Both the position numbers and the translations under genes were made by a program. From positions 1,054,001-1,118,000 of the forward strand of contig NZ_FMHY01000002.1 in assembly GCF_900090225.1 (NCBI RefSeq): a stretch of DNA of 64,000 bases, given 5' to 3'. The notes under the pieces were generated by a model. That model made no database searches and was not told the DNA's origin. It worked only from the letters and a program-made list of their open reading frames with translations. Source of the DNA: Micromonospora eburnea (GTDB lineage: Bacteria > Actinomycetota > Actinomycetes > Mycobacteriales > Micromonosporaceae). Of this stretch, positions 24,998-34,800 are shown piece by piece (the stretch's first letter is position 1; the number at the start of each line of letters is the position of its first letter).

Positions 24998-26265
24998 AGC
25001 GACTGACCATCCGCGCGCGTCTGACCCTGGTCCACGGCGGCCTCCTGCTGCTCGCCGGCCTGGTCCTGCTCGGCGTGACCTACGTGCTCGTGGACCAGCG
25101 GATGCGGGAGCCGCTGAACGGTGTCTTCGCCCGGGCCCAGGTCGTCACGCCGGGCCCGGTCGGCAGGTTCACCAACCCGGGCGGCGCGACCGAACAGGTG
25201 CGGATCCTGCTCCAGGAAGCCCAGGACGAGGCCAAACGGACCGCCCTGGAGTCGCTGCTCACCCAGGGCGGCCTCGCGTTGCTGCTGATCTCGGCGGTCG
25301 CCCTCGGCTTCGGCTGGTTGATCGCCGGGCGGGCACTGCAACCGCTGCACCAGATCACCGGCACCGCCCGGCGGATCGCCGCCGCCGGCGCGGCCGGACG
25401 GGGCCTGCACGAGCGGATCGCGCTGCACGGGCCCCGGGACGAGGTGAAGGAGCTGGCCGACACGTTCGACCTGATGCTGGAGCGGCTCGACCGGTCCTTC
25501 GACGGTCAGCGGCGGTTCGTGGCGAACGCGTCGCACGAGCTGCGTACCCCGCTCGCGCTCAACCGGTCGCTGTTGGAGGTGGCGACGTCCCGGCCGGGTG
25601 CCTCGGCCGAGCTGCGGCAGCTCGGCGAGACCCTGCTGGCGATCAACGAACGCCACGAACGGCTCATCGACGGGCTGCTCACCCTCGCCGACTCGGAGCA
25701 GCAGGTGGTCGACCGTACGCCGGTGGACCTCGCCGAGATCGCCGGCCACGTGCTCGACCAGGCGGCGGCCGGTGCGTCGGAGCTGACCGTACGCCGGCAG
25801 CTCGCGCCCGCGTCCACGGCCGGTGAGCCGGTGCTGCTGGAGCGGCTGACGCAGAACCTGGTGGAGAACGCGGTCCGGCACAACCTGCCGGCCGGCGGCG
25901 AGATCGAGGTCAGCACCCGCATCGTCGAGGGCCGCGCCACCCTGGTGGTCGCCAACACCGGCCCCGTGGTGCCCAGCTACGACATCGAGACGATCTTCCA
26001 ACCGTTCCGGCGGTTACGCCACGAGCGTGTGGCCGGCCCCCGGCCGAACGGCGATCGCAGCCGCGCCGAGGACCGGGCCGGTGTCGGGCGTGGTTTCGGG
26101 CTCGGCCTGTCGATCGTGCGGGCGGTGGCCCAGGCGCACGGCGGCACCGTGCACGCCTACCCCCGGGACGGCGGCGGACTCGTCGTGACGGTGGTCCTGC
26201 CATCCCGGAACGCGAGCGTTCCGGCGCAGTCGGCGCGGCCACTGCCCGCGGTGGCGCCCGGCTGA
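24994..26265 (+). CDS. Membrane sensor histidine kinase
   Basis: 423 residues. Two membrane segments (LVHGGLLLLAGLVLLGVTYV near residue 15 and LALLLISAVALGFGWLIAG near 95) enclose a short ~55-residue outside loop. A HAMP-like linker follows, then the H-box NASHELRTPLAL with His181, an N-box NLVENAVRHN and a G-box GFGLGLSIVRAVAQAHGG. The small sensor loop suggests sensing at the membrane. Partner of the response regulator upstream. Confidence 0.92.
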   Translation: MKRLTIRARLTLVHGGLLLLAGLVLLGVTYVLVDQRMREPLNGVFARAQVVTPGPVGRFTNPGGATEQVRILLQEAQDEAKRTALESLLTQGGLALLLISAVALGFGWLIAGRALQPLHQITGTARRIAAAGAAGRGLHERIALHGPRDEVKELADTFDLMLERLDRSFDGQRRFVANASHELRTPLALNRSLLEVATSRPGASAELRQLGETLLAINERHERLIDGLLTLADSEQQVVDRTPVDLAEIAGHVLDQAAAGASELTVRRQLAPASTAGEPVLLERLTQNLVENAVRHNLPAGGEIEVSTRIVEGRATLVVANTGPVVPSYDIETIFQPFRRLRHERVAGPRPNGDRSRAEDRAGVGRGFGLGLSIVRAVAQAHGGTVHAYPRDGGGLVVTVVLPSRNASVPAQSARPLPAVAPG

Positions 26266-26478
26266 CGTGCGCCGTCGCACCACACGGCACCCGTGCCGCA
26301 CCGACCGGTGCCCCGTCCTGAGCCGGCGTGGTGGCCTGCCGGCCGCGCTGCCACAGGAGCAGGGATTCACGCCGCCGTCGATCATCGACATTTCTGTCAA
26401 TCTCCCGTCACAGAGCGCATTCAGCTGATCAATATCGGTCGATAGCGTCGAGGCACTGCCGTCGACGAAAGGCCGACG

Positions 26479-27186
26479 ATGAAACACAACGAACCCCCGT
26501 TCTCGCGTCGGCGGCTCCTCGCCGGCGCGGCGGCGGCCTCGGCGGTCACCGCGACCGGCCTGGCCGCCACCTCGACCGCCGCCGCGGCGAGTCCCACCCA
26601 CGCCCCCACCCCACTGGTCACCCGGGACCGGATCGGCTCGGCCCTGCTCCACGCGCCGGGCGGCGGCCCGGCACCGGCCCGTCTCCAGGCCGACTTCCAC
26701 GACCGGCTCGTCGCCTGGCTCGCCTTCTGGTCGGCGAACTCACCCGCCGCCTGGAGCGCACCCGTCCGGATCGAAGGCCGCGTGGACCGGTCCGGCGAGG
26801 TGTTCACCCTGCACGCCATCCGCTACCGGCGCGACGACGAGCCGCACGACGGGTTCGCCGCCGCCCGCCTGGACGGCAGCCACTGGGCGACCCTGGCGAG
26901 CCTGCACCACCACTTCCCGGTGGTGACCCCGCTGGCCGGCGGCGCGATCCAGGTCGGCGACGGGGTCGCCGGCTTCACCGGCTCGCCCGCGCAGGTGGCC
27001 TTCGCGGTCGCCGCGTGCCGGGAACTGTGGGGCGAACGCTCGGCCACCGCGTCCCGCTGGCAGGAGCACGCCGGCCGCGCGCTGACCCGCGCCGGCCAGC
27101 GCGTCGACGTCGCCACCCGCGCCGGCTGGGCGACCTTCACCCGGACCAGCCTGCGCCGTGGGCTGGGCACCGAATCGTACGAGTGA
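26479..27186 (+). CDS. Tat-exported protein of unknown function
   Basis: 235 residues. A twin-arginine signal (SRRRLLAGAAAASAV) ends around residue 40 after ATSTAAAA. The mature part is about 195 residues, with FHDRLVAWLAFWSANSPAAW, GEVFTLHAIRYRR and ASRWQEHAGRALTRAG, a mostly helical secreted domain with no known catalytic motif. First of three genes: it ends 13 nt before the 86-codon gene. I do not recognise the family. Confidence 0.75.
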   Translation: MKHNEPPFSRRRLLAGAAAASAVTATGLAATSTAAAASPTHAPTPLVTRDRIGSALLHAPGGGPAPARLQADFHDRLVAWLAFWSANSPAAWSAPVRIEGRVDRSGEVFTLHAIRYRRDDEPHDGFAAARLDGSHWATLASLHHHFPVVTPLAGGAIQVGDGVAGFTGSPAQVAFAVAACRELWGERSATASRWQEHAGRALTRAGQRVDVATRAGWATFTRTSLRRGLGTESYE

Positions 27187-27199
27187 CCGGAGGTAACAC

Positions 27200-27460
27200 A
27201 TGTCCCGCAGCGAGTTCCGGTTCGTGGTCGACGGCGTCGACCTGACCCCCGAGCAGGAGAGCCTCATCTCCCGAGAGATCCAGAAGGCCGGCCTGGCCGC
27301 CCTCGCCGCCGCCAACGCGAAGCTGGCCAACCCGCTGACCGTCGGGCACGGCAACATCAGGCTCCGCCCCGAGTGGCGTGGCCTCTGGGTGCTGGACGGC
27401 ATCTCCGCCGACGAACTCGGTCAGAAGATCAACGACATCGGGTTCTGGATCCAGAAGTGA
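27200..27460 (+). CDS. Small conserved-looking protein of unknown function (86 aa)
   Basis: 86 residues with FRFVVDGVDLTPEQESLISR near the start, an Ala-rich helix and a C-terminal WRGLWVLDGISADELGQKIN. A ribosome site (GGAGG, 27189-27193) lies 6 nt before the ATG. It overlaps the Cys-rich gene by GTGA, so the two are co-translated. The acidic start, helical middle and position between an exported protein and a Cys-rich protein could fit a peptide precursor, but there is no clear cleavage motif. Confidence 0.7.
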   Translation: MSRSEFRFVVDGVDLTPEQESLISREIQKAGLAALAAANAKLANPLTVGHGNIRLRPEWRGLWVLDGISADELGQKINDIGFWIQK

Positions 27461-27861
27461 CCGACGTCGCCCGACGGGCCGACCCGCCGGAGCGGATGTG
27501 TCCGAGTACACCCGCGGCCAACGCCACGGTCTTCCTCGGCATGATCACTCCGGCGGGCCGGGTCGCCTACGTCACGCCGGCGATGCCGGCCGAGGTCGCC
27601 CTCGCCGAGGCGGCGGCCTCGGACGCCCCGGTCGAGTCCCGCTACCGGCTCGCCGGGCCCTGCGTCACCTCGTCCTGCGGGTTCTGGACCGGTGACCACT
27701 GTGGGCTGGGCGCCCGGCTGGCCGACTCGTACCAGGAGGTCGTGGCTCCGGCCGAGGTGGAGCTGCCGAAGTGCGCGATCCGGCGTACCTGCCGATGGTT
27801 CGCCGAGCAGGGCGCGGCGGCCTGTCCCGCCTGCTCGCACGTGGTCACCGACTCCCGCTGA
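27457..27861 (+). CDS. Cys-rich small protein, possible metal-binding
   Basis: 134 residues from the GTG that overlaps the previous stop. Cysteines occur in MCPS, GPCVTSSCGFW, DHCGLG, PKCAIRRTCRWF and AACPACSH, eight in all plus nearby His. The pattern C-x4-C...C...C-x4-C...C-x2-C suggests a zinc or iron-sulfur site. No signal peptide, so probably cytoplasmic. No catalytic domain is recognised. Confidence 0.7.
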   Translation: MTDVARRADPPERMCPSTPAANATVFLGMITPAGRVAYVTPAMPAEVALAEAAASDAPVESRYRLAGPCVTSSCGFWTGDHCGLGARLADSYQEVVAPAEVELPKCAIRRTCRWFAEQGAAACPACSHVVTDSR

Positions 27862-27969
27862 CCAGGGATCGGCCGGGGTGCCGCGGCTCCGCCGCCTTCC
27901 ACAGCGCTTCCACAGCTTGCCGGCACAGTTGCGTCCGTCGCTCTCAAATCCCGGCTGGGGGAAGGACGG

Positions 27970-28188
27970 ATGTTCAACGTCATCACCGTGCGCCAGGGCA
28001 CCCGGTCGACTCTCACCGGCAGCCACAACCTCGCCTACCGGGCGCTGCACCAGCACGACGACAGCGTCCTGGCGCGACGCGAGCATCCGCTCAGCGGGCC
28101 GTTCCAGCGGCGGTTCCGGGCGGGCGCGGGCACGCGGACAGGCGTCACCGCGACAGCCGACGAGGCCGACGAGGAGGTCACGGACTGA
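27970..28188 (+). CDS. Small hypothetical protein (72 aa)
   Basis: ATG preceded by a strong purine-rich ribosome site (GGGGGAAGGA). The product starts FNVITVRQGTRSTLTGSHNL, is polar and Arg/His-rich, and ends acidic. It stands alone between the Cys-rich gene and a hairpin. I do not recognise it; the good ribosome site is the main support. Confidence 0.4.
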   Translation: MFNVITVRQGTRSTLTGSHNLAYRALHQHDDSVLARREHPLSGPFQRRFRAGAGTRTGVTATADEADEEVTD

Positions 28189-28218
28189 GCGCTCCCTGAC
28201 GACCTCGTCCGCCCCGAC

Positions 28219-28253
28219 GGTGCCGCACCTGTAGGACGGGGGGGTGCGGCACC
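28219..28253. terminator. Bidirectional hairpin terminator
   Basis: GGTGCCGCACC (28219-28229) pairs exactly with GGTGCGGCACC (28243-28253), between a plus-strand small gene and the convergent SARP gene stop at 28268. Confidence 0.7.
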
Positions 28254-28267
28254 TCACGGGCGGGCCG

Positions 28268-31051
28268 TCACAACTCCTCGCTGAGCAGCGCGCGGACCCG
28301 TGCGGCGTCCGGATGCTCGATCTCGGTGAGGATCTCCAACGACCGCTGCCAGGAACGCCGGGCGGCAGCACTGTCACCGGACGCGTGCTGGGTCTCACCC
28401 AGGTAGCGGAGGGTGATGGCCTCGTTGGGGCGGTCGCCGAGCCGCTCGTACAGCGCGAGCGCCTCCCGGTAGCAGGAGATCGCCTGCTCGATGTCGAGGT
28501 GACGGTAGGCGTACCCGAGGCTGTCCCACGCGCCGGCCATGCCGACCGGGTCGCCGATGCGCTCCAGCAGGACCAGCGACCGCCGGCAGTGCGCGATCGC
28601 CTGTTCGTGCTCGCCCAGCAGCGCGTGACACCAACCCACCGAGTTGAGCGTGCTCGCCACGCCCCGCTCGTGGCCGGCGTGCTGGAACAGCTCCAGGGCC
28701 CGCTGGTCGTGGCGCAACGCCTCGCCGATGTCGCCCCGCTGCTCGCACAGCCAGCCCAGGCTGCGGTTGGTGAACCCCTGCCCGACCAGGTCGTCGAGCC
28801 GCGCGAACAACTCCAGCGCCTGCCGGTAGTGCTTCCGCGCGGCGTCGAACCGGCGCAACCGGACGTACGCGCCGCCCAGGGTCCGGTGCGCCTCCGCCTC
28901 GGCGGCACGGTCACCCTGCCGCCGCGCGGCGGCCACCCCGGCCTGCCCGGCCCGCACCCAGTCCGGCCAGTGTCCCCGGCGGGCGAAGAAGTTGGTGGTC
29001 GCCCACGCCAGCGGCCACACGTACCGGTCGAGCCCGCAACGCGCCGCCAGCTCCAGCACGGCGAGCAGCACCGCGTGCTCGGCGTCGAACCAGGCGAGCG
29101 CCGCCGGCTGGTCCGTGAACCCCTCGACGGCCACACCGGCGGCCGCCGGCGGCACCGCCAGCGGGTCGCGGTGCGACCAGAGCAACCGGTCGGCCGCGAG
29201 CGCGGCGTGCAGGTGGTGCTCCACCACCCGCTGCCGCGCCGCCGGCAACTCGGGGTCGTCGCGGCCCAGCTCGCCGGCGTACCTGCGGAGCAGGTCGTGC
29301 AGGAGCAGCCGGCCCGGAACGTGCTCCACCACCAGATGCGCCGCCGCCAGCTCCCGCAGCGTCGGCCGTACCTCGTCGGCGGGCTGACCGGCGAGGCTGG
29401 TCACGGCGGCGACCGCGATGTCCGGGCCGGGGTGTGCGGCCAGCAACCGGAACAGTCGGGCCGCGGCCAGGGTGAGGCCGTGGTACGACCAGGAGAAGAC
29501 GGCCCGTACGTCGGTGCCGGTGCCGGTGTCGCCCACGGTGAAGGCATCGAGTCCGCCGCCGGGCGGCAGCTCCGCGGCGAGCGCCGCGAGCGTGAACTCG
29601 GGGTGGGCGGCGGCCCGGGCGGCCACGATCGCCAGGGCCAGCGGCAGCCGCCCGCACGCGTCGATGATCGCCTCCACCGCCGCCGGCTCGCCGGCCAGCC
29701 GCGCCGCCCCCAACCGGCGGGCGATCAGCTCCCGGCACTCGTTCCTGGGCAGCGGCGCCAGGCGCAGCGGCCGGGCGCCCTCGGCGACCACCAGCCCGGA
29801 GAGCTGGTTGCGGCTGACGACCACCGTGGCGCAGCCGGCCGCGCCGGGCAGCAACGGGCGGACCTGCTCGGCGTCGCGGACGTTGTCCAGCACCACCAGC
29901 ACCCGCCGATCGGCCAGCAGGCTGCGGTAGAGCCCGGCCTGCGCCTCGATCGTGGCCGGCACCCGATCGGGCGGCACGCCGAGCGCGTCGAGGAAGCCGC
30001 GCAGCGCCTCCCCGGCCGTGACCGGCGTCCCCGTCGGGTCGAACCCACGCATCGTGACGAACAACTGCCCGTCCGGAAAGTCGTCCAGCAGGGTGTGCGC
30101 CAGCCGTACCGCGAAGAGGGTCTTGCCGACGCCGGCCGGTCCTCCGACGAGCACCAGCGGGGAGCCGCCCGGAGCGGAGCGCAGCAGCCTCCGGGCCTGG
30201 TCGAGGTCGTCGGCGCGACCCACGAACTGCGGCGGGTCGGGCGGCAGCAGGCAGGGCCGCAGCGCCTTGTCACGGTCGGCCGACAGCGCTCGCGGCGGCA
30301 GCCGCCGGTGCAGGATGTCCCGCTGGAGTTCGTGCAGCTCGGGCGCGTCGAGTCCGCGCTCCCGCAGCAGCACCACGCCCTCGCGGCAGACCTCGGCCGC
30401 CTCGTCCACCCGCTGTTCGGCATAGAGCGCCAGGGCGAGCAGCCGCCGCACGGCCTCGTCGTAGGGGTCGTCGACCAGGGCGCCGGACAACTGCGCGATC
30501 GCCTCGGCGTGCCGGCCGAGCGCGTTGAGTGCCTCCGCGTACCCCCGCCGCGCGGCCCGGCGGGTCGCGTCGAGTCGGGCGACCTCCGGCAGCACGAACG
30601 AGCGGTCCGCCACGTCGGCGAAGGCCGGGCCACGCCACAACGCCAGCGCGCGATCGAGCAGCGCCGCGGCGCGTTCGGTCAGATCGGGCTCGCCCGTGTC
30701 GAGCAGCCGGCGGCCCTCCGCGCACCAGCGCTCGAACCGGCGGTGGTCGACCGCGTCCGCCGGCAGGTCGAGCCGGTACGCCGCACTGCTGCCCGAGCCG
30801 ACCGTCACCACCACCGGCCCGTCCGGGTCGCCCAGCGCCCGGCGCAGGTGCGACACGTGGCTACGCAGCGTGGCCCGCGCGCCGGGTGGTGGCTCGGCAC
30901 CCCACATCAGCTCGACGACCCGGGACGCCGGCACCGCCGAGCCCGCCTCGACCAGCAGGATCGCCAGCAGCTCCACCAGTTTCGGGCCGAGCCGGACGGG
31001 CCGCCGGCCGAGTGTCACGCGTACGGGACCGAGCACGCCGATGCGCAACAC
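28268..31051 (-). CDS. SARP/AfsR-family transcriptional regulator with NB-ARC and TPR domains
   Basis: 927 residues. N-terminal OmpR-like winged helix (~1-95; LLAILLVEAGSAVPASRVVE, RATLRSHVSHLRRALGD) is followed by a bacterial transcriptional activation domain (~100-250), an NB-ARC ATPase with LVGGPAGVGKTLFAVRLA, LVVLDNVRDAEQ and RLPLALAIVAARAA, and C-terminal TPR repeats from ~680 (for example RRFDAARKHYRQALELFARL). This is the full AfsR-type plan; such proteins activate secondary-metabolite or developmental genes. No biosynthetic cluster is directly adjacent, so the target is unknown. Confidence 0.92.
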   Translation of the reverse strand: MLRIGVLGPVRVTLGRRPVRLGPKLVELLAILLVEAGSAVPASRVVELMWGAEPPPGARATLRSHVSHLRRALGDPDGPVVVTVGSGSSAAYRLDLPADAVDHRRFERWCAEGRRLLDTGEPDLTERAAALLDRALALWRGPAFADVADRSFVLPEVARLDATRRAARRGYAEALNALGRHAEAIAQLSGALVDDPYDEAVRRLLALALYAEQRVDEAAEVCREGVVLLRERGLDAPELHELQRDILHRRLPPRALSADRDKALRPCLLPPDPPQFVGRADDLDQARRLLRSAPGGSPLVLVGGPAGVGKTLFAVRLAHTLLDDFPDGQLFVTMRGFDPTGTPVTAGEALRGFLDALGVPPDRVPATIEAQAGLYRSLLADRRVLVVLDNVRDAEQVRPLLPGAAGCATVVVSRNQLSGLVVAEGARPLRLAPLPRNECRELIARRLGAARLAGEPAAVEAIIDACGRLPLALAIVAARAAAHPEFTLAALAAELPPGGGLDAFTVGDTGTGTDVRAVFSWSYHGLTLAAARLFRLLAAHPGPDIAVAAVTSLAGQPADEVRPTLRELAAAHLVVEHVPGRLLLHDLLRRYAGELGRDDPELPAARQRVVEHHLHAALAADRLLWSHRDPLAVPPAAAGVAVEGFTDQPAALAWFDAEHAVLLAVLELAARCGLDRYVWPLAWATTNFFARRGHWPDWVRAGQAGVAAARRQGDRAAEAEAHRTLGGAYVRLRRFDAARKHYRQALELFARLDDLVGQGFTNRSLGWLCEQRGDIGEALRHDQRALELFQHAGHERGVASTLNSVGWCHALLGEHEQAIAHCRRSLVLLERIGDPVGMAGAWDSLGYAYRHLDIEQAISCYREALALYERLGDRPNEAITLRYLGETQHASGDSAAARRSWQRSLEILTEIEHPDAARVRALLSEEL

Positions 31052-31163
31052 CCAGGCTCACTCTCCCCACTCGGCCAGCTGTCCGGACCACCGTAGTGGA
31101 CGATGAGATGACCATGAGTGGGTCGAGCGTGGCCGTCTCGGATGGCGGGTCCGGACTACCGGC

Positions 31164-31484
31164 TCACTTGCCCGGGGCCTGGTAGGTCAACTTCATCCGG
31201 GTCGCCTCGTCGACCTCCTCCGGTGTCAGCACCGGCGTGATCCGGGTGTGCACCCCGCCCGCCGCCCGGATGGCGATGGTCAGCGCGGCTGCCGTCTTGT
31301 GGTCCGGCAGGTCGCACACCACATAGGTGTCGTACTTGCCGAACGAGAAGTGCACGGACTCCGTCCGCCCGCCGATGGCCGCGACCGCTTCCCGGATCAC
31401 CTCGGCGCGCTTGGAACCACCGTCGTTGACCAGCCCTCTGACCCCGTCGATGGTGAAGGTCGACTCCAACAGGAACTTCGGCAC
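31164..31484 (-). CDS. GYD-domain protein
   Basis: 106 residues with FTIDGVRGLVNDGGSKRAEV, SVHFSFGKYDTYVVCDLPD and ALTIAIRAAGGVHTRITPVL, matching the single-domain GYD family (ferredoxin-like dimeric fold). Molecular role unknown. The GTG start at 31484 follows GGTGATGACGAG. Single gene. Confidence 0.85.
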   Translation of the reverse strand: MPKFLLESTFTIDGVRGLVNDGGSKRAEVIREAVAAIGGRTESVHFSFGKYDTYVVCDLPDHKTAAALTIAIRAAGGVHTRITPVLTPEEVDEATRMKLTYQAPGK

Positions 31485-31514
31485 CTCGTCATCACCCCCC
31501 GGATGTACTGGCGG

Positions 31515-31736
31515 TCAGCGGTTTCCCTGGCGTTGGACGCGCTCGCCGCCCTCGACCCTGGCCCGGCCGTGGTCACGCTCGGTGCCCGAGGTCCCGGTCG
31601 CGGCCCGCAGGTGTCGCCGCTCCGGGGAGCGTTCGACCTCGGAGCCCTGCCGGCCCCGGGCCCCGCTGCCGGAATTCCGTCCCGCGCGTGCCGACTCACC
31701 GCCCGGGTCGTGCTTGTTCGGCTTGTGACTACCCAT
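31515..31736 (-). CDS. Possible small disordered polar protein (73 aa)
   Basis: Starts MGSHKPNKHDPGGESARAG and is rich in Arg, Gly, Glu and Ser with almost no hydrophobic residues, like small intrinsically disordered actinobacterial proteins. No convincing ribosome site is visible. It fills most of a 347-bp gap that otherwise shows only promoter-like DNA; it may be spurious. Confidence 0.35.
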   Translation of the reverse strand: MGSHKPNKHDPGGESARAGRNSGSGARGRQGSEVERSPERRHLRAATGTSGTERDHGRARVEGGERVQRQGNR

Positions 31737-31831
31737 GCGCCCGGCGTACCCGCTGCCCCGGCGGCTAGTCGTCGCAGGAGAGGGTCGCCACGTCCGGACT
31801 TGTCGGACCGGTCGGCTACGGTCGGGAGGTC

Positions 31832-34800
31832 ATGGAGCCGCGGTTCGGCGAGGCGATCATCGGGCGGGAGCACCCCGCAGCCCTGCTGCGCGCCGAAGTT
31901 GATCGGGTGACCATGAGCCACGGCGGCCTCGTCCTGGTCACCGGCGAGGCCGGCATCGGCAAGACCACCCTGGTGACCGTCGCGGCGGAGGAAGCCCGGC
32001 AGCGCGACGCGCTCGTGCTCGGGGCCGCCTGCTGGGACTCCGACAACGCGCCCGGCTACTGGCCCTGGGTGCAGGTGCTACGCCGCCTGCGCCGCTCCGC
32101 CGACGACTGGGACCTGGCACGGGAGGCCGCCGAGCCCGGGCTCGCCACGCTGCTCGGCGAGGCCGCCGGCACCGAACCCGTCGCCGACGACGATGGCGGC
32201 CAGGCGGAGTTCGCGCTCCACGACGCGGTGACCAGCGCCCTGGTCGCGGTGGCCCAGCGTCGGCCGGTCGTGGTGGTCCTCGACGACCTGCACTGGGCCG
32301 ACCCCGCCTCGATGCGGCTGCTGCAGTTCGCCACCCAGCACACCTGGTTCGAACGGCTGCTGCTGATCGGCACCTACCGCGACGCGGAGGTCGAGCCCGG
32401 CGACCACCGGCTGCGCCCGCTGCTGCTCCCACTGACCGCCAAGGCCACCACCGTCACCCTCACCGGCCTGTCCCGTGACGAGGTCGCCGCGCTGATGACC
32501 CGTACGGCGAACCGGCAGCCCGACGCCGGTCTCGTCGACGAGGTGCACCGGCGCACCGGCGGCAACCCGTTCTTCGTCGAGCAGACCGCCCGCTTGTGGA
32601 GCGTCGACGGTCTGGTCACCACCATCGCGCCCGGCGTACGGGAAGCCGTGCGCCGCCGCCTGGACCACCTGCCCGCCCCGGTGGTCGAAGCGCTCACCGT
32701 GGCCGCCGTGCTCGGCCGGGTCTTCCACCGCGGCCTCCTCGCCGCCTGCGTACCCAGTCCCGTGGCACAGGTCGACCGGCTCCTCGACCGCGCGGTGTCC
32801 GCCCGGCTCGTGGTGGCCCGCGGCGGCGGCCGGTTCGCGTTCGCCCACGACCTGGTCCGGGAAACTATCTACGACGGGATGCCCGACGCCGACCGGCGTG
32901 CCCGCCACGCCGCCGTGGTCCGTGCCGTCGACCGGTCGGCGACTCTGGCCGATCAACTGATTCCGGCCGACCTGGCGCGCCACGCCTGGCTCGCCGGCCC
33001 TGACCTCGACCCGCCCCGGGCCGCTGACCTGCTGATCAGCGCCGCCCGGGATGCCGGCGGCCGGCTGGCCCTGGAGGAGTCGTCGCTGCACTTTCGGCGT
33101 GCGCTGGAGGTGGCCGGCGAGCCGGCACGACGAGTCAAGGTCATGGTGGAACTCGCCCAGTTGCTGCACCACACCGGCGGCCGCGAAGAGGCCGAGCGGC
33201 TGCTCGCCGACGCCGCGGCGCTGGCGCGCGGGCTCGACGAGCCAGCACTGCTGGCCCGCGTCGCGCTCACCGTCCACCGGCAGCGGGCCACCATCCGACG
33301 CCTCGCCGAGCCAGAGGAGCTGGTACGCGAGGCGTACCGGCGGCTCATCGGCGAGCCTGACCGCGGCATCCCGCTGAGCACCCTGGCCGCCGACCTCATC
33401 ACCGCCACCGAGGCGCTCGCCCGCCACGGCCAGGACGACGAAGCGCTCGCCTTCAGCCTGTGGGCCCGCCACGACGCGACGTGGGGGCTCGGCACCGCCG
33501 CCGACCGGGCCGCGGTGACCACCGAGATCCGTGACCTGGGCCGCCGGACCGGCGACCGGGAGACCGAGCTGTGGGCGACGTCGCTGCGCTGGGTCGCGCT
33601 GCTCGAACTCGGCGACCCGCGCTACCACCGGGAACTCACCGCGTTCGTCACTGCCTGCCGGGAGGGCGACGTCGCCCGGCACCGGATGGCGGCGGCCATC
33701 GACGCCGGCATCATCGCCGGCTTCCGGGGCGACTTCGCCGAGGCCGACACCCACTTCGCCGAGATGGACGGGTTCGGCGAGTGGGAACACGCCGACCACG
33801 CGTTCATGGGCCACCACCTGCGCTGGTCACGGCTGCTGCTGCAGGGGCGGTTCGCCGAGCTCGACCCGCTGCTCGACGGGCTCGACGCGGCCGGGCATCC
33901 GCACCCGGAGCTGCTCCGGGCGATCACCGCCGCCGAACGCGGTGACACCGGGACGGCCGTCCGGCTGGCCACCGCGATCGAGGCCGCCGGCACCACGTAC
34001 CCCCGCGCGGTGTCACCGTTGTGGCTGCGGCTGTGCGCACAGGTCGCCGCCGCGACCGGCGACCCACGTCGCTGCGCCGAGGCGCGTGCCGCACTGACCC
34101 CGCACCGCAGCCGGTGGATGGCCGCGCTGTTCGGCTGCGACATCGGCGGCCCGGTCGACCACTGGCTGGCCGGCGTCGACGCCGCGCAGCAGCGCTGGGA
34201 CGACGCAGTCGCCGGGTTCGAGGCGGCGCGGGACGCGGCCGACCGGATGGGCGCTCGGCCCTGGTCACTGATCAGCCGTGCCGCGCTGGTGGACGCGCTG
34301 ACCGCGCGCGGCCGCCCGGGCGACGCGGCCAGGGCGGCGCGATTGCGTGCCAGCGCGGCGGACGAGGCGCGGGCGCTCGGCATGGCGCAGGTGCTGCACC
34401 GACTCGGCGTCGGGGCACCGGAACCGACTGTCCCGTCCGCCGGGCCGGACCCTGCCGGCTCCGGCCCGGCATCAAGGGGACCGGGACAGGAGGCGGTCGA
34501 CCACGAGTTCCGCCGCGACGGCGCGGTGTGGCGGCTCGCGTACGGCGGCGACGTGGTGCACCTGCCCGACGCCAAGGGCCTGCACGACCTGCACCTGCTG
34601 CTGAGCCGTCCCGGCGTCGACGTCCCGGCCGTCGAGCTGCTCGACCCGGCCGCCGGCCCGGAACTCGTCGCCGCCCGCCGGCTCGGCGGCGATCCGGTGC
34701 TCGACGACGAGGCGAAGGCACACTACCGGCGCCACCTGCGACGGCTCGACGACGAGATCGACCGGGCCGTCGTACGCGGCGACGAGGAGAAGGAGGCCGC

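Noticed and set aside
28244..31096. 950-residue plus-strand frame opposite the SARP gene
   Set aside because: Antisense shadow: Gln/Arg/His-rich with no motifs, whereas the minus strand has complete SARP, NB-ARC and TPR domains.
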